In this document: positions 60,854 to 64,000 of the stretch, one piece after another
Layout of the letters: every line of letters starts with the position of its first letter
Position numbering within the stretch: the stretch's first letter is position 1
NCBI RefSeq assembly: GCF_015207425.1
Contig: NZ_JADEWZ010000010.1
Span: 87,686-151,685, forward strand
Direction: 5' to 3'
Length of the DNA: 64,000 nucleotides
From: Lusitaniella coriacea LEGE 07157
Lineage (GTDB): Bacteria; Cyanobacteriota; Cyanobacteriia; Cyanobacteriales; Spirulinaceae
Notes under the pieces: generated by a model
What the model was told of the DNA's origin: nothing
Database searches by the model: none
Seen by the model: only the letters and a program-made list of their open reading frames with translations
Position numbers and translations under genes: made by a program

Positions 60854-63800
60854 TTAATCCCTTCGCAAACAAGTTTGTAAAATCTCCAATAAATCTCGTT
60901 CCAAATAGGGTTTGGTAAGATAGTTGTTTGCGCCCAAAAGTTTGGCAATGCCACGATGTTTTTCCCCCGCACGAGAGGTGAGCATGATCGCGGGTAATTC
61001 CGAGGCAGAATAGTCTTTGCGACAAAGGTTAAGGAACTCAAATCCATTCATTTTGGGCATTTCAATATCGCAGAACACGGCTGCGATCTGGGGTGAGGTA
61101 CGGAGTTTTTCGAGGGCTTCTCGACCGTCAGAAGCTTGAATAACGGGATATCCGGCGCGATCGAGGGTCAAGGAGAGATTTTGGCGCGTGGTCAAAGAGT
61201 CATCGACCACCAGAATCGTCGGACGTGTGGCATCGGTAGCAGCAGATTGTGGTGCGGCGAGTTCAATTTGAGGTTCCAACTGGTTTGAGATTTGTCGCCA
61301 GTGTTCGATCAGTGCCGTTCCATCGAGAACGGGAACTAACGAGCCATCGCCGAGGATGGTGCAGCCATAGAGGTAGGTAGGAGGCTTTACAACTGTGCTG
61401 AAGGGTTTGATGGCTAATTCTTGTTCCAAAAGAATCTGTTCGACAGGGAGCGCGATCGCGCCCTCTTTATCGGCAACAACGAGAAGGGTGGTGCGTTCCT
61501 GTTGGGGCATTTGAATCGCGGTGGAAGATTCCGCTAAATTTTGTGGGAGAGGGTAATGGCGAGCAAAAGCTTTCACGGGATAGAGGGGAATCGAACGCTC
61601 TCCATCGCGATAAACCGGCTGACCTTGGAAGGTTTCAATCTTCTCGTGAGGTGCGGCAACAATCGAGTCCAGGGCGTTGATGGGGATTGCCATAAGGGAT
61701 TCATCGATCTTAAATACCAGAAGTTGCGCGATCGCGAGGGTTAAAGGAAGACGAATGGTAAAGGTTGTCCCCTGTTCCGGTTGCGAAGCGATGGAAATGT
61801 TGCCCTTTAACTGTTTCACCTGCTCCTGCACCGTTGACAATCCCATACCGCGTCCCGATAATTCGCTGGCAGTGGATTTGGTGGAAAAACTCGGTTCAAA
61901 TAACAAAGAGTACAAGCGATCGCGGCTGGCATCTTCCGCTTCGGATTCCGAAAGCAATCCCCGTTCTAGGGCTTTTTTTCGTATCCCTTCAAGATCGATT
62001 CCGCGACCATCATCTCGAACCTCAATCGTCGTCTGGTTGCCGCGATGGTAAGCGCGAATTTCAATTGTGGCTTCAGGAGACTTACCGCGATCGATCCGCT
62101 CTTGAGGCAGTTCTGTCCCGTGATCGAAGGCATTGCGAACCAAATGAATCAACGGATCGTACAGCCGCTCTAGCATCACCTTATCCACCAGCGTCGTAAC
62201 CCCCGTCTGGATCAACTGGATTCGTTTATCGTGCTGCGTCGCCAAATCTCGTACCATGCGGGGAAAGCGTTGCAAAATATCGCTCAAAGGCATCATCCGC
62301 GCCCATCGCAGATCGTTGCGCACTTGTTTTAGGGTTTGTTTTTTTTGGTGCTGGGTCTGCTGTACTTGTTGGTTGAGGAGTGTCATATCTCTCAGGGTTT
62401 CGCCCATTTGAGCCACTTCTTCGAGCGCTGATTGCACCAACGGGTAAAAATCGCTGTAGGCATCGAGTTGCAAGGGATCGAGGTCTTTAAGGAACTGCGG
62501 CTGAGGTCGTTTTTTCGGGCTTTTGGGTGAGGATGCGTCCGATTCTCGATTATTTTGAGTTCGTTCCATTCCCGTCAGCAATATCTTGCTCAAGCGCTCG
62601 AATTGATTGAAATGCTGTTGGAGGTGATCGAGTCGATTTTGTAAGTTTTGAGCCTGTAGGAGGGCGGAATTTTCCTGAGTGACCAGTTCTCCCACGCGGT
62701 TATTGAGTCGTTCCAAACGCTTGAGATCGACACGCACGGACTCGGAGACATAGGGTTGAGCGGATTCCTTTTTATCTAACTCGGTTAGTGTCTCGGTTTC
62801 TGAACCCGTGGTAGCGGTTTCGCTTGAGAGATCGAACTCATTTGAGGACTCTGTTTCTAAAAATTCCTGTCCGTTTTCAAAGAATTCCTCTTCAATTGGC
62901 TCAGAATCGAAGTCGAGAGGAGGATTGAAGTCTAGATCGGTCTGTCCGAATACACTTTCGAGTTCGCTGTAGTCAGAATCTGGCGTAGCTTCTAATTCGT
63001 CGGGTTCGACGAGGGTTAAAAATTCTGCTTCGTTGGGGTCTGTAACAATTTCTAAGTCCTCCAGGACTTCATGGGAATCGTAAATGGGGGCATCAGATTT
63101 GAATTCATCGGGTTCGGCGAGCGCCAAAAGCTCTGCGCTGGGACTGCATTGGCGATTGTCTGTGAGGATTGAGGCTTGAGCGGTACGAAAATTATCAATC
63201 GTAGCCTGCCCAATGGCAAGAAAGCGATCGGGGTGGAAGTTTAGCGCCGCGATCGCGCTTTTGGATATCTCCACAAATCCCGGTAGTTCCAACAGCTCCC
63301 CTATGCCCGTTAGCACCTCCGTTGCCGCGCGCAATTCCCCGGCGATGGGTTGACCTTCTGGATTGGCTAAAACCGTCTCCAAGCGCGTTAATTCCCGCTC
63401 CACGTCGTTGGAAAAGATTTCTTGGGTAATATCAAAGCCCAATTCCGCAGCAGTGGGCATTTCAATATTTGCCCCCATCGAATCGCCCAACACCAATTCG
63501 AGAGTGGAAAAAATCGGTTCGGCTTTACTCCAAGCGGCTTCTTCATCGTACTGTCCGGTTTGCAATTGCTCGACTAGGGGCGATCGCAAACAGTCATAAG
63601 CTTGGAGCAATGCTTCCTCTAAGTCTCCATCCAAGGGTTCTTCCCGATGGTAGAGGGCGCGAAACACATCCTCTAAGTAGTGGGCAATTTTTTGTATCCC
63701 CGATAGCTCGACACTTGCCGCACCGCCTTTAATGGAATGGGCAGCGCGCATGAGGGAATGGACGTTGGGGATGCTGAATTCCGCACGCAGCTTCAGGAGT

Positions 63801-63889
63801 CCTTCTTCAATGATTTGCAAGAGTTCGAGGGCTTCTTGCTGAAAGAATTGATAGGCTTGGTCGCGGATACTGGGGGTAGTAGTAGACAT
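60854..63889 (-). CDS. CheA-like hybrid histidine kinase with response regulator (PilL/PixL type)
   Basis: The 1011-residue protein starts with an HPt domain with phospho-His51 (AHSIKGGA), then a long acidic linker, a dimerisation helix, a HATPase (VRDDGRGIDLEGI, then SGRGMGLSTVQEQVKQLKGN), a CheW-like domain and a C-terminal receiver (DDSLTTRQNL, VFCDIEMPKMNG, LTKPYLERDLLEIL). This is the form of cyanobacterial PilL/PixL/Hik kinases that control type IV pilus motility or phototaxis. Partner CheW, MCP and CheY genes are expected at higher coordinates, beyond the window. Confidence 0.93.
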   Translation of the reverse strand: MSTTTPSIRDQAYQFFQQEALELLQIIEEGLLKLRAEFSIPNVHSLMRAAHSIKGGAASVELSGIQKIAHYLEDVFRALYHREEPLDGDLEEALLQAYDCLRSPLVEQLQTGQYDEEAAWSKAEPIFSTLELVLGDSMGANIEMPTAAELGFDITQEIFSNDVERELTRLETVLANPEGQPIAGELRAATEVLTGIGELLELPGFVEISKSAIAALNFHPDRFLAIGQATIDNFRTAQASILTDNRQCSPSAELLALAEPDEFKSDAPIYDSHEVLEDLEIVTDPNEAEFLTLVEPDELEATPDSDYSELESVFGQTDLDFNPPLDFDSEPIEEEFFENGQEFLETESSNEFDLSSETATTGSETETLTELDKKESAQPYVSESVRVDLKRLERLNNRVGELVTQENSALLQAQNLQNRLDHLQQHFNQFERLSKILLTGMERTQNNRESDASSPKSPKKRPQPQFLKDLDPLQLDAYSDFYPLVQSALEEVAQMGETLRDMTLLNQQVQQTQHQKKQTLKQVRNDLRWARMMPLSDILQRFPRMVRDLATQHDKRIQLIQTGVTTLVDKVMLERLYDPLIHLVRNAFDHGTELPQERIDRGKSPEATIEIRAYHRGNQTTIEVRDDGRGIDLEGIRKKALERGLLSESEAEDASRDRLYSLLFEPSFSTKSTASELSGRGMGLSTVQEQVKQLKGNISIASQPEQGTTFTIRLPLTLAIAQLLVFKIDESLMAIPINALDSIVAAPHEKIETFQGQPVYRDGERSIPLYPVKAFARHYPLPQNLAESSTAIQMPQQERTTLLVVADKEGAIALPVEQILLEQELAIKPFSTVVKPPTYLYGCTILGDGSLVPVLDGTALIEHWRQISNQLEPQIELAAPQSAATDATRPTILVVDDSLTTRQNLSLTLDRAGYPVIQASDGREALEKLRTSPQIAAVFCDIEMPKMNGFEFLNLCRKDYSASELPAIMLTSRAGEKHRGIAKLLGANNYLTKPYLERDLLEILQTCLRRD

Positions 63890-63940
63890 GGTGTGCTAGC
63901 GGGATTATTCGGGTCACAAACGCAAGGGGAAGGGAAGGGA

Positions 63941-64000
63941 AGGCAGGAGGCAGGAGGCAGGAGGCAGGAGGGAGGAGGCAGGAAGCAGAGGGAAGAAGGG
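63941..64000. repeat. Heptamer array AGGCAGG upstream of the CheA-like gene
   Basis: AGGCAGG is repeated four times exactly from 63941 to 63968, then AGGGAGG, AGGCAGG and AAGCAGA continue the register to 63989. It is the complement of the CTGCCT stretches seen in other gaps. Heptanucleotide arrays (STRR) are a known cyanobacterial feature. The array reaches the window edge, so its length is unknown. Confidence 0.75.

Noticed and set aside
1..64000. tRNA, rRNA, tmRNA or RNase P RNA genes
   Set aside because: I saw none while reading the intergenic stretches by eye; a covariance-model scan would be decisive.

Overview
The window is cyanobacterial chromosomal DNA. The palindrome GCGATCGC (HIP1) and partial forms of it are scattered through most genes. 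Several genes are cyanobacterial hallmarks: aldehyde-deformylating oxygenase, the magnesium chelatase ChlI subunit, a zinc-ribbon Ser/Thr kinase fused to a formylglycine-enzyme-like domain, XisI, Uma2, a CheA-like hybrid kinase of the PilL/PixL type and a PEP-CTERM protein. The abundance of caspase-like, CHAT, STAND and WD40 domains and of short dispersed repeats suggests a filamentous or otherwise large-genome lineage. The species cannot be named from the sequence alone. I saw no tRNA, rRNA, CRISPR array, transposase or prophage gene.

Layout. 0-9.4 kb: a 46-residue protein and cinA, a metallophosphoesterase, an ECF sigma/anti-sigma pair, DoxX, a HAMP histidine kinase and a SPINDLY-type glycosyltransferase. 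9.5-13.3 kb: a methyltransferase-glycosyltransferase fusion carrying the same accessory domain as the SPINDLY protein, a TPR protein and a membrane-anchored unknown. 13.7-17.7 kb: an NfeD-like protein and two tandem flotillins, with a good promoter upstream. 18-21.4 kb: rhodanese, hrcA, a nucleotide-sugar epimerase and a gene remnant. 21.4-24.8 kb: an orphan sugar ABC permease, aldehyde-deformylating oxygenase and a B12-binding radical SAM enzyme whose start codon abuts a perfect 10-bp hairpin. 25-32.1 kb: a TPR-CHAT protease-like protein, an oversized carotenoid oxygenase, a CPBP protease and clpS.

32.5-40.4 kb is the accessory region: kinase-FGE fusion, Uma2 nuclease, XisI, an unknown protein with an internal duplication, a caspase-STAND-WD40 protein and, divergently, a TCD1/CU044_2847-like protein. 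The last three look like an NTPase-regulated conflict or cell-death module. Inside the large gene the DNA changes from HIP1-rich (caspase and NTPase) to AT-rich and HIP1-poor (WD40 and the following unknown).

40.8-64 kb is mostly housekeeping: chlI, an MlaF-type ABC ATPase, a CPA1 antiporter, a TPR protein, cobU, a polysaccharide cluster (two GT2 enzymes and a WcaF-like acetyltransferase), a PEP-CTERM protein, a two-subunit M16 peptidase with one degenerate active site, an RCK-pore-RCK channel protein with an odd filter, an SGNH-like protein, RNase Z, a SpoIID-domain protein and the CheA-like hybrid kinase.

Most intergenic spaces carry several families of short dispersed repeats (octamer arrays, REP-like palindromes, a TA-flanked MITE). 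In a few places these run into gene ends.
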